Source of the DNA: Lactifluus volemus
Lineage: Eukaryota; Basidiomycota; Agaricomycetes; Russulales; Russulaceae
Assembly: GCA_022376515.1 (NCBI GenBank)
Contig: WTXI01000001.1
Location: 186,001-250,000 of the forward strand
DNA: 64,000 nucleotides
Reading direction: 5' to 3'
The first letter of the stretch is position 1. Each line of letters begins with the position of its first letter. Below are positions 48,326 to 59,834 of this stretch, in pieces. The notes beneath the pieces are model-generated. The model was given only the letters and a program-made list of their open reading frames with translations. It did no database searches and was not told where the DNA came from. A program made the position numbers and the translations under genes.

Positions 48326-50400
48326 TCCGGTATTTCTTGCGAAGAGACTTATATCCCAAGCTTTACCAATACCATGGGCATAACCCAGCGTAGAATTTCG
48401 CAGTCATTGCGAATTTGATATCCTTTAATGTGCGTTTGAAACGTCTTATGACCTGGGACCTAACTCCTAGGCTTCCTTTCATGTCCTTCCAACAAGGGCT
48501 TTCTCTCACCTTTTAAATCTCGCTGCTTTGTACCACCAGCCGCCTTTTCAAGGCTATACTTGGACATTAGATCTTGCCACCACACTTAGATTGATCTTGG
48601 TGATTTGAAGGCCAGCCTTCTTTCGTACCTATATAGAAAGCTTGTATCCTAATACAAGCCATTTTGTTCTACAAGCCTTGGTGGATCCTCAACCTGGGTT
48701 ACCTATGCTTTTTACCTACTCACGGGAGGATATCTCCACCAGATATCGGAAGACAACAACGATCATCGTTATCGGCAGGTTTAGAAATTCCCACGCGCAC
48801 GTGGATGCATCGCTCCAAGTCAATATTGACTGACCTGCAGCATGACTCGATGAAAAGTTGTCAGATGGCCAATCCACTTTGAGGTTCATTGAATTCTACA
48901 GCCCCACGACTCCTGTGCACCATTCAAATTTTCTGGCTCTAGATGGGCTCACGAATTTAACCCTTCGTCCCTAACGTGTCAGGTCCAGCTAGAACAGCCT
49001 TGTCTGGGATATGTCGCTTAACCTAACGACTAGTTGAGCAGTGCAGTAACTTTGTACATCATATAACTTACATCCAGACGGGTAACAGACCGTTTTTCCC
49101 ATTCATAAACTTGTTCACCTTTACTCCCACTGACTTCGCAATTTAGGCAGGGGCTATCATAATTAAATGTCAATCTTTTAACCCTCCTCCGCCAAACGGG
49201 CAACAGAATAGATATCCCGTTTGGCATTAGTGGCACTGAACCATCCCTTTCGCTTCCCAAATGCGGTATAGCTATACATCTGTCATTTACCAGTGCGCCC
49301 GAGGCTCCTCCGATGGTTGCGTCAACCTCATGGAACCCAGATTTCCGGCATCGATGAAGATTTTCCCGATATAGGTATGGCTGCCAGTGCACTCATAGTC
49401 AACTAGTCAACACTCGTAGTTGGCAGTCCTCTGCCTCCTTATTGTAAGGCCGTCATCTGACCTCGCCATGCGTAATTATGTACACATCTTTGCTCTCACC
49501 ATGCCCCGAGACCCTCGAGATCCTGATCTACGGGGAGTTGCTACCTCGTCTCGCTCGATTAGATGCAATAGGTATCGTGCACAATGACGATAATTGGACT
49601 CCTTCCTAGCTGTGACATGTGCACAGCAGAACCGCAAGCTTTGCAATCCCATACAACTGCAAAGAAGCTCAGTGGTTATCTTGATTCTCCCTTAAGACCC
49701 GCAATGTCGACCCCATTCCAGCATCCTTGTAACAACCACCCTCTATCATCAATCAAATTAGCAACACCAATTTTATGCAACTGTGCATCGCCCGAGGCCT
49801 CATCATTTTCGCTACAGCTAGGCGTCAATAATACGCAGCGCGAAAATGACGCGGTGCTCCTCCATTGCATTGCTACCATTAAGGCGCGAAGATGAGATTC
49901 CTAGGCTTCACACTCGATTTGGCTTGTTCCCACCAATCGTGAACTAGATGATTCAGCCCGTGTCATCGGCCTGAGGAAACGCAACGCGTGTTTCCACGGC
50001 GCCTCTCGCCGCTTCTATTAATTACCTCCATTTGCCTCGCCCTCCCGGCCCATATATGTTCTCTTGTCACCTGATCAAAGGGGCCAAGTCAAGCGTTTTG
50101 AAGATATTAATAAGTACAGCACCAGGGTAGAATGCCAGTGTGTTGACACCCCACGTTGATGTCAGCCTTTGTCAACAATACGAACAAGAGAGGTTGTGAG
50201 CCGCATCGCATCTGGCACATGGTCCGTACACCGAAACTCCGTTGGGGCCCGCGTACGACTACGGATGCACGCGTCTTCGGCGATTTGAGATTGCGTCTGT
50301 CGCCGTTCATCGAACAATGCATACGAACACAACTTTTGTCGCACACTCTTCGTTGTTTCTTGATCTCAGTCAGTCAGAACAGCACGGTGTTGACACGACA
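48326..50400. other. 2-kb stretch, no gene seen
   Basis: Only short frames without domains occur. The sequence looks non-coding or strongly decayed. I see no terminal repeats or RNA genes. Confidence 0.45.
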
Positions 50401-50420
50401 GAAATTTCGTCATAAGCGCG

Positions 50421-50721
50421 AGTAGCAACGAATCCGACTCGGAGCCGGCACCTCCGCGTTATATGAATTCGACGCCTCCGACAAAGAGAGCTGCAAGAAG
50501 AGTGCAATCTGATGTTTACGATAACCTCAGTGAGTCAGTGATGACCAAGGGGCATTGTCCCGACTTGATCGGCTTCATCCATAAAGTTGAGCAGTTCCAG
50601 AGTAAGTTTGCACCGCAGCCGCGGCGGTTACGCATCTTGGTCAAGACCACGGCTTTCGCCGTTAGTCTCTCGTTCTTACGAGAGAGCGTTGCGAGCAGCG
50701 ATAACATCAAGAGCCACGTGA
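50421..50721 (+). CDS. possible small gene or 3' exon pair, unrecognised
   Basis: An open segment reads SSNESDSEPAPPRYMNSTPP, TKRAARRVQSDVYDNLSESV and MTKGHCPDLIGFIHKVEQFQ. A consensus donor GTAAGT (50602) and an acceptor GCCGTTAG before 50663 join it to ISRSYERALRAAITSRAT and a stop at 50719-50721. The acidic/basic pattern and the good splice sites suggest real coding sequence. An ATG is present at 50463, but a 5' exon is also possible. The family is unknown, and it might be a remnant of a decayed gene. Confidence 0.35.
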
Positions 50722-51443
50722 TGAATGGATGTCCTCTGTTGTTGAATATCAGCTTCGGCGTGGTAGTTTGATGAGACCGAGAGATGAATGAATGATCGTC
50801 AAAAGTGTTCTCGACTCGCGTACTGTTTCAGTCTGAAACACTGAAATGCTTCCCTTGGACCCGACGATGATTCGGCTACAAGTCGGAGGAGAAATTATCG
50901 CCGAGTGAGACTTTGTGTAATGGCGCCGCGGATGCTTGGTTGCTCATCACCATGACACTGAGAGGCAGATAGCAAAGAACTGAAGAAAATGTTCACACAA
51001 ACATCAAATTGGATTGACGCGCACCCGCGGATGGACTGTCACTCTCTCCACCAATTGTAAGCCTCATCAGTCAACCTCTCTCTTATGCAACATACAACGG
51101 ACAAACTTGAAACGTAGGTCATGTCAGACATGAAAAGTTTTTGTTTTAATCGAATTGGGATATGTCTAGACAATGCTGTACCACCCGGTTGGACCTCATC
51201 TCCTTCATCGCGGCCTTGAACCTGTCGTTTAAACCGTAAACCCTCCAAGCCAACCACTGCCCACGAAGCCCGGGCCTAGGTAGCGGATCCCATTGATATC
51301 ATAATGTGAATCCATTCCCATCCCCGTCGTTCATCCTTCCCACTCCCCCCCCCTCACATCCTCACCCAGTTCGTCATTCAACTTGCCTCGTCCTTCTCCC
51401 CCCTAGACTAGGGCTGTACACGGGCGTATAACTAAGACTTTGG
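50722..51443. other. promoter side of FAD monooxygenase, no gene seen
   Basis: No domain-bearing frame occurs. Pyrimidine-rich sequence (51320-51410) precedes the monooxygenase ATG and is probably core promoter and 5' UTR. Confidence 0.5.
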
Positions 51444-52933
51444 ATGGCCAAGGTAATCATCATAGGGTGCGGTGTGGCTGGCCCAGCTCTTGCGATATTC
51501 CTCAAGCAACTCGGTTTCACCCCTGTGGTCTACGAGCGGACCAAGGGGTTTGCCGATGCTGGTCTCAGCCTCATGTCTGTCCCACCAACGATAAACCGCT
51601 TCCTTCTCTGACGTGCGGGAAAAGGTTACAGCCCAACGGACTGAGAGTCCTCTCCCTTCTACCTGGCTTGTTCGAGGCAATGCCAGGCAAGGACATCGAC
51701 TACATGAGATCATACTCCACGTTAGAAGAGGACGTGGGGATTCTCGGAAAGAACGACGTGCCCGCTGACATGCGCGACGTGTTTGGTTATTCAATGCGCG
51801 GCGTTCGACGTACGGAGCTGATACGGCTACTCATCGACACCGCGGAGGCACAAGGAATCCCGATTCGTTGGAACCACCTTCTGAGCGACATTGAACAGCA
51901 TGATACGGGTGTAACGGCAGTATTTGCCAACGGGTTTACCGATACCGGAGCCTTTCTGGTGGGCTGTGATGGCCTTCACAGTAAGACGCGGACGGTCCTA
52001 TTTGGGGAAGATCCTACTACCTTTCTCGGATTGACGCAAGTGCGCGGTATTGTCATTCTAATCTATCTTTCGGGGGTAACTGACCTTGTCCCAACGCATA
52101 TTTTTAGACAGGTGGCATCAGTCCCACCCCAAGCAGCATGTTGCACCATCCTTGTGTAATCAATTGGTGTGGCAATGGGGCACACATGATGGCATATCCT
52201 ATTTCCGATACGCACACTTCTTGGGCGTACGTTTCACGGCTCTTTACTACGATGGACCCTATTAATTTCTCAACAATTTGATAGCATCACCCTTCGTGAA
52301 GGAGAAGCAAGGGAGTGCTGGCATGTCATTGACCAACACAAAGTAGAGACAATCAAAAAGACATCAGTGGCGCAGTGGGGATTCGGTGCATCCGAACTTA
52401 TTGAAACTACCGAAAAAGTTGTAAAGGTACGTCGAATGTGACTTTTTTCGCTATTCAAGCCTTTATCTCCCTCTAGTTTGGCCTATATGATCGACCTGAG
52501 CTAGATTCATGGCACAAGGGCCGTGTCGTGCTCCTGGGAGATGCAGCGCACCCAACTCCTCCGGTTCGTTTGCGTGGTTATGTTCCTCAGAAGCATTTTC
52601 TCACGAAACGACGTACAGCACCTCGGCCAGGGCGCAAACCAAACATTCGAAGATATTTATCACCTAACTCATCTGCTTGGTGCGTACCCTGGTGCTGCAG
52701 AAGACGGCGCGATGCTAGAGATGGTGTTCACAAACTATGAGCGAGCGCGGATCCCACGATCTACGATGTTGATCGACATTGCTCGAAAGCAGGGTGAGAG
52801 CAGGGTGATGGAGGGTATCGAGCCATGTTTAGCGCGAAACCAAGAGGTGCGTGCGTTTATGGCGGACGAGGGAGTCATGGCCCTTTTCGCAGAGTTGTAC
52901 GGCGATCTCGTAGAAAACGGGTCGACATCGTGA
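51444..52933 (+). CDS. FAD-dependent monooxygenase
   Basis: A class A flavin hydroxylase (PHBH-type) that would use NAD(P)H and O2 on an aromatic or polyketide-like substrate. The start MAKVIIIGCGVAGPALAIFL holds the GxGxxG dinucleotide-binding motif, followed by VVYERTKGFADAG. A 50-bp intron (GTCTGT..GAAAAG) joins AGLSLM to LQPNGLRVLSLLPGLF. The second signature DG motif is GCDGLHSKTRTV. After two more introns the FAD ribityl motif RVVLLGDAAHPTPP appears, then GQGANQTFEDIYHLTHLLGA. The protein ends LVENGSTS at 52933. The exon holding 52.1-52.4 kb was located (HVIDQHKVETIKKTS) but its edges are not certain. No neighbouring biosynthetic genes are seen, so the substrate is unknown. Confidence 0.88.
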
Positions 52934-53735
52934 TGAAGTACCACATCTGGCCGGAAAGAGTTGCAGTGGGCGAGCTGACTATGGGGCTGGCAGCTTGCGG
53001 CACCACCACTTTATGGTTCATGGTTCATCAATCAAAAACAGCCCGAGGCTATATACAGTACATCACAAAGGTCGTTATAGATTCCAACTCCCGTTTGTAT
53101 AAATAATTACCCTCCTAATAATCATTAGTCCTTTCTCCCCTCTCTCTTTCTTCCATTCCATTCATCTCCAGTTATGCTCCAGACACAATATAAGTCCTCC
53201 GAGTCAGTTGTTCTGGTGAGGCTTGGGATTGGCTGGTGTGCGGACTCTGGGCAGTGCGCAGGTGAGTTCGGAGAGGGGAAAAGGGTGGCCAAAGAAGAAG
53301 GCAGAAGGCATGAGGGTGGACGAACACGGGAAAGACTTCGATGATGATACAACAAGAGATGAAAATGAGAGACAAGGTTGACTGATATGACTTGGGCTTT
53401 TTCGTCCAGTTTTCTATCTATTCTACAGTGAAGTCAATGACGTTGCTCATGAGTGAAGTTGAAATATGAAAGCAAAAAGGGAAAGAAGAAATAGTATAGT
53501 GCTTTTGGCGATCGATAAGTATGATAAGAGACGAATCGTCGAGGTGTGCTCTAAACGCCGTCCCGTAGAATAAATCATAAAATAAATGTCGAAAAGGAGA
53601 TACAAAGGGTTAATAATCCAGTATGCAAAAGTATTCCAATCGTGAGTACTGTCACAGAGAACACAATTTCTTGCTGAGTTTAAACAATTCTAGTATTTGT
53701 AATCGCTCACACCATCTTGTCGGTGTCGTTCCCAA
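52934..53735. other. convergent intergenic region
   Basis: Between the monooxygenase stop (+) and the secreted-protein stop (-). AT-rich, with TATAAATAA near 53097. No gene is seen. Confidence 0.5.
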
Positions 53736-54786
53736 TTATGGTGCGTGACCTGGGAGTCTAATAAGGCCAAGAGTCCTCCACAGCAGTCAATACTTAGGTA
53801 GGCACAGAACCCACCTAGAGCAGTTTGATTGCGCGAAGATTGTCCATTAGCAGTGACCTCGAACTGAATAACGAAGGATAGCTTAGCGATAAAAAGGGAT
53901 GTAAGGGGTCGACAACTAACATAAATGTGATCATCGAGCGTGCCATGCTGGGCAACACTAACCAAGACGGGCTGATGATTGGCCCCGACATTGATCGAAG
54001 AGACCTTATATGTGCCTTCAGGAAGGCCACCGGTCAAATTGACGGCCACGATGCCATTCTCGTCCGCGGCCGTTGATAGCCCTTTGAAGAATGCGAACAC
54101 GGTCGGGTCTAATACCGTCGTTGACGTAAACGAGTCCAACTGTTGGACGACAAAATGGGTGTGGCCGATAATGTCGCCGTCTTTATTCACTTGCTGTGGT
54201 GCTGCGTAGTAGTTCGTGTCTGGGTTGACGAAATACCCGGTCTGAAGATGTCTGACCGCCATACTGATCTCGAACGTCGTGTTGGCTTGGATTGCGCCAA
54301 AGTTTGTGGGATGAATAAACTTTGACGAAGGCATATTTTTCACGCCCGCGAGAACACCTTGCGGCGCAGGATTGCAAGAGCCGTTCGCAGTCTGCAGACC
54401 GTTCGTAATGGGCTTATCCGGAACAGTCAGGCAGAAGTTGATGAAGTTATTGCTGGAAGTCAGGGACGGGACCTGGCCAGGATTGGGATTAGCCTGCTGT
54501 CCGTTGCTCTCGAAACCGACGGCGATGACCGCCGGGTCAAGACCTAGAACGGGTGATGTAAGCACGATGGAGCTTGACAAGGTATGCTGCATTTACAAAG
54601 TGAGGTCTGCGGGTCGCCGTTAGTGCTGCTATCTCCACTGGCTCGAGCGATGCTCCTGAGGTCCAGTCTGGATACGAGACCACGGTGAGGCCTGAGTGCA
54701 GAGGCGGAAGCGGGGAGTGCGATGAAGACTAAGGTGACAGATGCATAGCAGGGGGATAAGAGGGCTGGAGCAAAAGATGACAGCAC
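53736..54786 (-). CDS. secreted protein of an Agaricomycete family
   Basis: The start at 54786 gives MLSSFAPALLSPCYASVTLV followed by a hydrophobic core and ASASA, a plausible signal peptide. An intron (GTAAAT..TTCTAG) joins SLC to LDPAVIAVGFESNGQQANPN. The conserved body reads NNFINFCLTVPDKPITNGLQ, TANGSCNPAPQGVL, FEISMAVRHLQTGYFVNPDT, NYYAAPQQVNKDGDIIGHTH and FVVQQL. It continues with VFAFFKGLSTAADENG, EGTYKVSSINVGANHQPVLV and, after another intron, FEVTANGQ. Relatives I recall are often mislabelled ribosomal protein S17. They are secreted fungal proteins of unknown role. The last intron leaves a short tail and stop near 53736, so the 3' end is approximate. An internal ATG at about 54745 aligns with the paralogue's start but hits a stop after five codons. 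Confidence 0.78.
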
Positions 54787-55801
54787 CGTCTAGTAGCGAA
54801 TGAGGAGATGACGCTGGATCGATCAAGAGAGGAATGTTTTGCCAGTTAGCACAAAACCGACCAAGGGCGTTCAAGGAGAAGCGAGTCACGAACAATGAGC
54901 GGCCACCCCTATCCCCTGTGGGATCGCATCGTTTTAAACAGCTCGCTAGGGGCATACATAATTCAGTTCGAATTCACCGAAGTTTCACTGTGCCATACAC
55001 TAGTACAGTAGCTGCCACGTTGGGACTGACAAAGCCGCATTGGGGACGAGAGTCGCAAGTTGTGAAAGTTAGATGCCTACCTCGGACCCTCTATTTTAAG
55101 TTTCTATTTTGTTTTGTATTCTAAGATAGACTTAACTTTGTACTGTATTGATTGAAAATAATGTAGCAAATATTTATTATTTTGGGACGGGATTTTCAGG
55201 CTTACGGAGTAGAGTACAGCAGACGCAGTGTGCAATGATCCGACTAACTACCGTTACGGTGAACCCCCGAGGGGAATTTTGAAGGGCTACACGTGAACAC
55301 TTACTAGCAGTTCCTTGCTGCTATCCAACCTCGGGCTCATCTGAGAAATACCATTACGGCGTATCATCGAGTTTGGAAGTACTGTCCATAAAGAAAGTTC
55401 ATTCGCAGATTTCCTTCCTTCCTGAGAGCGCCTCGCAGAAAAGTCATATATTACTTACTGTTATGAGACATAATGATTGATGGACTTTCAGATGGGCTCG
55501 GCCGCTGTGTGTCCTAGTTTCCTTATTGGCACGAGCTAGTAATACACTATGTTTGTACATCGTCAAAGAGGTATCTGTACCATATGGGTGGCCGTTAATC
55601 GGCTGACCGCCTGATCGCACCCCTGTAAATCATTGTCGACATTGGTGTTGTCCGAGTCGGCGAAAACGTCAGTCATCAAACGTATTAAACGTAGGTAGCT
55701 TTGCATCCTAAACGTGAACTATACCCATTTGCATATACCATGACGGCGAGCGCGAACATTAGCACTGGTTGTCCTCGCTAGCCTCATTTGCTCATTCCAT
55801 T
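54787..55801. other. spacer between the two paralogous copies
   Basis: About 1 kb with no recognisable gene. It separates the intact secreted-protein gene from its decayed copy. Confidence 0.5.
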
Positions 55802-56533
55802 TCAGTAACGCTGGGAGTGGGCCCGATGACTAGCGGTTTGAAAGTTGACCATCAACTGTGACCTCGAACTGAATGACGAAGGATAATTTAGCAGAAAAAG
55901 CGGATGTAATAAGGGGTCGACACTATCATAGACGCGATCATTGGGCGTGCCATTGAGCAACTGGAATAAGCATAGACTACGATTGGCCCCAGCGTTGATT
56001 AATGATCTCATACTATGTGCCCTCAGGAAGGCCACTGGCCAATTGACGACCACGATGCCATTCTCGTCCGCTGCTTCCCTTGAAGAACGCAAACACGGTC
56101 GGATCCAACACTTCCGTTGACGTAACGTTGGACGACAAAGTGGGTGTGGCCGATAATGTCGCCGTCATCATTTATTTCAAAAGCTGCTGTGCCAGTGATG
56201 CCGCGTAGTAGTTCGCGTCTGGGTTGACGAAAAACCCAGTCTGAAGATGTCTGACTGCCATACTGATCTCGGACGTCGTGTTTGCCTGGACTGCGTCAAA
56301 GTTTGTGGGATGGATAAACTTTGACGAAGGCATATTTCTCGAGGCCGCGAGAGCACCTTGTGGCGCAGGACAGGACTGCAAGTGATTTGCGGATCGTTGG
56401 TAATGGGCTGATCCGGAACAGTCAGGCAGAAGTTGATGAGCTGGAAGTCAGCCTGAGGTCCAGTAGATACGAGATGAGGAAGTACAGGGGGGGAAACGGC
56501 GAGCGTGATGGAGACTAGAGCGAACAGATGCAT
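55802..56533 (-). pseudogene. decayed tandem paralogue of the secreted protein
   Basis: The same motifs as the 53.7-54.8 kb gene occur in the same order but in different frames: a signal peptide MHLFALVSITLAVSPPVLPH, INFCLTVPDQPITNDPQ, then NMPSSKFIHPTNFDAVQANT, MAVRHLQTGFFVNPDANYYA and ADENGIVVVNWPVA. Parts of the middle (the FVVQQL to VFAFFKG region) are shortened and at least three frame breaks are present. It is a clear tandem duplicate that has degenerated, not a sequencing artefact, because the intact copy next to it lacks these changes. Confidence 0.9.
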
Positions 56534-57375
56534 GACAGGGTGATGAAAGGGTTTGAAGCGAAATATGACAACACCCGAAGATGTACCTAGAGGGAACGGG
56601 GTAATGATACTAGGTCAATCAAGAAAGTAATGTTTTGCTAGCACAAGACTGACTCATTGTGCTCGGGATCACATTGTCTTAACAGAGCATACTAGTAGCT
56701 CCCTTGTGGCATAATTTACTTTGCATTCATTGGAGTGGCGCTAGACTGAAGTCGAGAGAGCAACGCAAACTTTGACAGTGACTGGACTTTGGAAGAAAGA
56801 CGCGATGCGATGAGACAATCGATTTCCTCATGACCCATAATCTAGACACCTGGGTCTATGAGCTATGAGGTATCAGAGCGGTCAATGACCGTAGCAGACT
56901 CGAGTCCGATTCCACGTCGTTGCACAGGCCTGACAAAAAGCTCGAATATTCGCCTCTCCTGTCCTGATACGCGTGAAGGGAATCGGATAAAAGCCCAGAG
57001 TCGCCTCAAGTCCAGTGTAATTTAGCAGAGATTCTTGCTTTATGGCCGCGTCTTCCACGCAAAAAAAAAAAAAGGTTGTGCGAATGTAGGAATCGGGTTC
57101 CCGAATGTGGTCCTGCATGGTCACGCTGAGCCGTGCCACACATCTGCCACGCTGGCGCTGGTAAGCCGCATTGACGACGAAAGTTGCAAATTGTGAAGCC
57201 TGAATGCGTAAAGTTGTCAGATGCCTGTAACCGCATTGCCCCGCCATCTCGTCCGTGCGAGAAAAAGCCTAAAGTTTATCGGGACTCAAAGTGCTGGCAG
57301 TCGATCGATGAACTGACTTACTACCGATCGACCACATTGGCGCGCTCCGTAAACCTCACCGTGATATACGACGTG
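56534..57375. other. intergenic, no gene seen
   Basis: Between the decayed paralogue and the HAD phosphatase gene. A 13-A run lies at 57061-57073. Open frames on both strands are short and have no domain. Confidence 0.5.
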
Positions 57376-58520
57376 ATGCATACAATCACGGTAGATGCGG
57401 TACGTGTAATGATCCAGCCAACTACCGTGATGGTGGCGAGTATACTGACATATCCACCGCCAATGTCGCTTGAAACTCGTTGATCTGGCTGGCTCAGGTC
57501 CTTTTTGACATGGATGGGTGCGACTCGCCAGTTTCTTGCTTGCGCAGAAATCCTGACATCTTTGGCACCCCCAGCACGCTCATCGATTCCACACCGGGCG
57601 TTTTAGCCGCCTGGGAGAAGTTCGGACAAGAATTCGGATTCGATCCCGTCGTCGCCGCGCGCAAGGGACACGGCCGACGACCGATGGACTCGCTCGGCGA
57701 GTTGTGCAACTTGGAGAATCCCGAGCAACTCGCTGTACGTCTCTTTCCGCTCTAAAATCGAATCTTTCGGCATCCGATCAATTTTTATCATTCGAACTCA
57801 TCAAAAATATCTTTGGTTTTTTTATTTATAAAAGGCCGTCGTCGCCCGTTTCGAGGAAGAAGTCATCAAAGGCGGGCCGACCTTACTTCCTGGTGCGAAA
57901 GCATTGCTCGCTCAGATCGACGCGGGAAGTTCACCCACCGCACGAGGGTGGACAATTGTGACGTCCGGTGCAGTCATTTCTTTCCCCTCCACCTTTCAAA
58001 GAAAAGTATTTAAAACATTCCATTCTAGCTACGAGGGTTTATGCATCACAAGCACTCGAGCGTACCGGTATACCCTCGCCCGTCGCGGGATACGTAACGT
58101 CAGACGACGTCACGCGCGGCAAGCCGCAGCCTGAACCATACCTTGCTGGGGCCCAGCGCATCGGGGTAGACCCGAAAAACTGTACGTCCGCCTCCGTGGG
58201 GAAACACGAGGATGAAATAAATGGGCAACGTGTCTGAGCAATGCTCGATCATAATGGCAGGTCTTGTGGTAGAAGACGCGCCGCTGGGGTTGCTCGCCGG
58301 ACGCGCGGCGGGTGCACACACGCTCGCCGTGTGCACTTCGCACACGCGTGAAGAGATCGCAGCATCGGGTTCCGCACCAGATTTTATCGTGGACAACCTC
58401 ACCAGGTACGGGAACACGAATATAGTTTGCCCCCTATGCCACGCTGACTGAACGTGGATCAGGGTGTCTGCAAGATGGGTTGACGGCAAAGTTGAAGTCG
58501 AGATCGACGATTCTTTGTGA
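57376..58520 (+). CDS. HAD-family phosphatase, glycerol-3-phosphatase-like
   Basis: Dephosphorylates a small sugar or polyol phosphate. Relatives near yeast Gpp1/Gpp2 make glycerol in osmotic stress. Exon 1 encodes MHTITVDA. An intron (GTACGT..GCTCAG) leads to VLFDMDG, and another to TLIDSTPGVLAAWEKFG, so motif I (DMDGT) is split by an intron. Motif II is WTIVTSATRVYA (joined across an intron), motif III RGKPQPEPYLAGA, motif IV VVEDAPLGLLAGRAAGA. The cap region reads GHGRRPMDSLGELC. The C-terminus reads RWVDGKVEVEIDDSL with TGA at 58518-58520. The last intron before VSARWVDG is inferred. The size of about 240 residues fits. It converges with p23, 231 bp away. Confidence 0.88.
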
Positions 58521-58751
58521 CAAGTTGTTCACTAGAAACGGTTTGTTGTCGATCCTGGTCTGGGTGTCAGTAGCGAAGGAGAATCCTATATAGAAAAATC
58601 TCGTTCTCTGTTAAACATCTAAGAAGGCCTATGGTCGCTTAAAACCCAGTCCGCCTTGAGGACAATATATGTACAAGTTATTCATTTCGCGTCCTTTCCT
58701 AGCTGACAGGGCTACGACAGATTGTATCGGTCCTTCTTAACTTTCGTTTTG

Positions 58752-59690
58752 TCACGCAGCTGAAGCTGGAGACTCGAGCGGAGGCGGCTCTGCATCATCA
58801 GAATCGTCCGACTCCGGGTCATCTAAGGCTACTGGTGTATCATGCTCGCCCGCATGGTCATCGCCAGGTCCACCCATGGATGCCATCATCTGCCATTCTG
58901 GTAAAGCGGGGTACCCGAGGAATTCAATGAGAACACCCACCTTGTCCAAATCATAGTCCGCTCCTCCAAACCCTCCGGGCATACCGGGCATTCCTCCCAA
59001 CCCTCCTGGCATACCGCCAGGCATACCAGGCATACCACCAGGCATGCCACCGCCGAAATCCATCTCATCGTCAAAGTTTACTTTGGCGCCCTCCTGCTCA
59101 TCTTCGTCGACCCACTTGGAAAAGTCGGTCTTGATGTACGTATTTCTTATCTTTTCTTTTGTGAGGCGAGGCCAGTATTCACTTTCAAGATCCTTTTTGC
59201 GCAGAGTGAGGACGAGGGAACGTGACGTAAGACGCTTTCCGCATTCCTTCAGGAGGAGGGGTTGAGAGTCAGGTTATGATGCTCAATAAAACTAGTACCT
59301 CTGGTATGACCTCCTTGTAAAGGTCGATGTTGAACTCGTAAGTGGATGGCTTTGCTGTTCTGAAGGTAATGACGCGAGGCAATGAATGGGGGTGATCCTT
59401 AGAAGTGGCACTGTAGCATACCCCGCCTGTGCCTTGATGGAGAGACTTGCAGGTTGGAGATCGTACTGGAGGGATGACTCGACGATATCTGGGAGGTTGA
59501 TAGTCACGAATAGAACGTTCTGATTGCAACAATTAGAAACGCGGCGTAGAAACGACAAATAGGATCCAGATGAGGGTGGTGTGAACGCGTGCGCCAAGAT
59601 GAGTATGATGGAGAGATTAATTACCTTTTCTTTTGCTGTCTCCGAGCTTCTTTGAGCCCAAAGGATCTCGGGATGCTTTGATTGCGACAT
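58752..59690 (-). CDS. SBA1: p23-like Hsp90 co-chaperone (Sba1)
   Basis: p23 binds the ATP-bound closed Hsp90 dimer and slows hydrolysis, stabilising client complexes in the cytosol. The start MSQSKHPEILWAQRSSETAK at 59690 leads into a CS domain: NVLFVTINLPDIVESSLQYD, then LQPASLSIKAQAG, YEFNIDLYKEVIPE and LTLRKKDLESEYWPRL. The hallmark WPRLTKEKIRNTYIKTDFSK and WVDEDEQEGAK follow. The acidic tail contains a Gly/Met/Pro repeat (MPGGMPGMPGG) typical of fungal p23, then MMASMGGPGDDHAG and a stop at 58752-58754. Introns break the CS domain at least twice. An in-frame ATG at 59723 is less likely. It is divergent from the small membrane-protein gene. Confidence 0.92.
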
Positions 59691-59834
59691 GTTTTGCTCA
59701 GAGTCAAGAGTGTGTTGAACCAACGCTGACTTGACTGCGCCAATCTTATTATCGGGATATGCCGAGTTGGGTTAATTATTCATTTATTTAACTCTTTACC
59801 CGTCTACGACGACGACGACAACGACGACGACAAA
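59691..59834. promoter_or_regulatory. 144-bp shared divergent promoter with CCAAT and (GAC)n
   Basis: The p23 gene reads left and the small membrane-protein gene reads right from this gap. It contains a CCAAT box (GCGCCAATC, about 59740) and, just before the plus-strand ATG, a GAC/AAC microsatellite (59806-59832). Shared regulation is inferred. Confidence 0.6.
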
